The position numbers and the translations under genes are program-made. The notes below the pieces were generated by a model. It did not search any database. It saw only the letters and a program-made list of their open reading frames with translations, and was not told the DNA's origin. Below are positions 63,438-64,000 of a stretch of 64,000 nt of DNA, piece by piece (position 1 is the first letter of the stretch; every line of letters begins with the position of its first letter). Source of the DNA: Serpentinimonas raichei (lineage in GTDB: Bacteria > Pseudomonadota > Gammaproteobacteria > Burkholderiales > Burkholderiaceae_C); assembly GCF_000828895.1 (NCBI RefSeq), contig NZ_AP014568.1, positions 1,557,858-1,621,857 of the forward strand, read 5' to 3'.

Positions 63438-64000
63438 TCACAAAAAACGTTGACAATCGGCCCAAGCCAACAAATCGGTCGGCAATGTTGCTTGCAGTTG
63501 CAGCTCCTGCCCTTGCAAAGGGTGCACGAAACGCAATTGCCAGGCGTGCAAAAACATGCGCTTGCCGCCCAGTTTTTGCAAAGTGCGGTTCCAGCCAAAG
63601 TCACCGTATTTGTCATCGCCCGCGATCGGGTGCCCGGCGTGTGACAAATGCACCCGAATCTGGTGCGTGCGCCCGGTTTTGATCGTCACGGCCAGCAGCG
63701 TCGCCATTGGTGCCGCGCCCCCTGCATCGGTGTCACCCAAAGCCAGCTGCCCGAGCACCCGCACCAAGCTGATCGAGCGCATGCCCTGCGGATCGTGCTC
63801 GTCGGTGACGCGCACCCGGCGCTCGCCATCGGGCAGCAAATACTTGTGCAAGGGCCAGTCGAGCACTTTCAGCCGAGTCGGCCAACTGCCCTTGACCAGG
63901 GCCAAATAGGTTTTTCCCATGCTGCGTTGGCGCAATTGGTCTTGCAAGGTGCGCAGCACGCTGCGTTTTTTGGCCACCAGCAAAATGCCGCTGGTGTCGC
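63438..64000 (-). CDS. rluC: 23S rRNA pseudouridine synthase RluC/RluD-type, 5' end outside window
   Basis: The visible C-terminal 187 residues carry DTSGILLVAKKRS (after the catalytic RLDRDTSG region, whose first residues are off the edge), MGKTYLALVKG, VTIKTGRTHQIRVHLSHAGH and IAGDDKYGD, the family's RluA-type core. It isomerises specific uridines in 23S rRNA. Assignment as rluC rather than rluD rests on the neighbouring gph-like gene. Confidence 0.9.
   Translation of the reverse strand, partial: DTSGILLVAKKRSVLRTLQDQLRQRSMGKTYLALVKGSWPTRLKVLDWPLHKYLLPDGERRVRVTDEHDPQGMRSISLVRVLGQLALGDTDAGGAAPMATLLAVTIKTGRTHQIRVHLSHAGHPIAGDDKYGDFGWNRTLQKLGGKRMFLHAWQLRFVHPLQGQELQLQATLPTDLLAWADCQRFL

Overview
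The window comes from a high-GC betaproteobacterium, most likely of the Comamonadaceae (Burkholderiales). The basis is gene content and order: folC-dedD-cvpA-purF-metZ-gltX, ppnP-argG, a gcdH/pcaF/3-hydroxyacyl-CoA dehydrogenase catabolic block, a small H-NS-type protein and rluC. No alignment was run, so the family is an inference. The window splits near 36,440 into an accessory island on the left (1 to about 36.4 kb) and ordinary chromosome on the right.

Island part A (1-13,962, all minus strand) is a stack of nucleic-acid defence genes. Reading leftwards there is a WYL regulator, a RecQ-like helicase fused to a phosphoribosyltransferase, a DprA-like protein with a winged-helix tail, and a type I methyltransferase (hsdM2) with an aberrant C-terminus. 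An IS110-family element follows, then a second type I operon, hsdM1 - gajA-like - gajB-like - hsdS - hsdR (hsdR runs off the window). The Gabija-like pair lies inside the type I operon, with 4-11 bp overlaps at every junction. Part B (14,122-17,946, plus strand) is a three-gene unit: an ADP-ribosylglycohydrolase with an extra N-terminal domain, a small Cys-rich protein, and an AbiJ-NTD3-like/PD-(D/E)XK nuclease.

Island part C (about 17.9-24.6 kb) is rich in toxin-antitoxin genes: HigBA with a frameshifted toxin, AbiEi/AbiEii, an intact HigBA, ParDE, and a lone Xre antitoxin. Short sequences resembling the 3' end of tmRNA, two of them followed by strong terminators, suggest repeated integration at ssrA.

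Island part D (about 24.9-32.2 kb) is the least obvious structure. It is a sedentary integron cassette array without a visible integrase. Three near-identical 61-bp attC sites and two decayed ones separate minus-strand cassettes, and three cassettes share a conserved segment just before attC. Two identical-length IS1380-family copies (1,735 bp, same orientation) have independently broken two neighbouring cassette genes. Both genes can be rebuilt in frame by removing the IS and one target-site duplication. Part E (32.2-36.4 kb) has a coiled-coil/HAD operon, two coupled HTH proteins and a 5'-truncated large serine recombinase that ends abruptly at the stop codon of a DUF4197 gene, which marks the island edge.

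The chromosomal part (36.4-64 kb) carries DUF4197 and YdcF proteins, a tRNA-Asp/Glu/Ala cluster beside gltX, methionine, purine and folate genes (metZ, purF, cvpA, dedD, folC), ppnP-argG, acyl-CoA catabolism genes with a divergent LysR regulator, a MarR/alcohol dehydrogenase pair, a UMF1 transporter, murB, yajQ, a degenerate HD-GYP-like protein, plsY, an aldo/keto reductase, tRNA-Leu, an rbgA-type GTPase, a gph-like phosphatase, H-NS and the start-truncated rluC.
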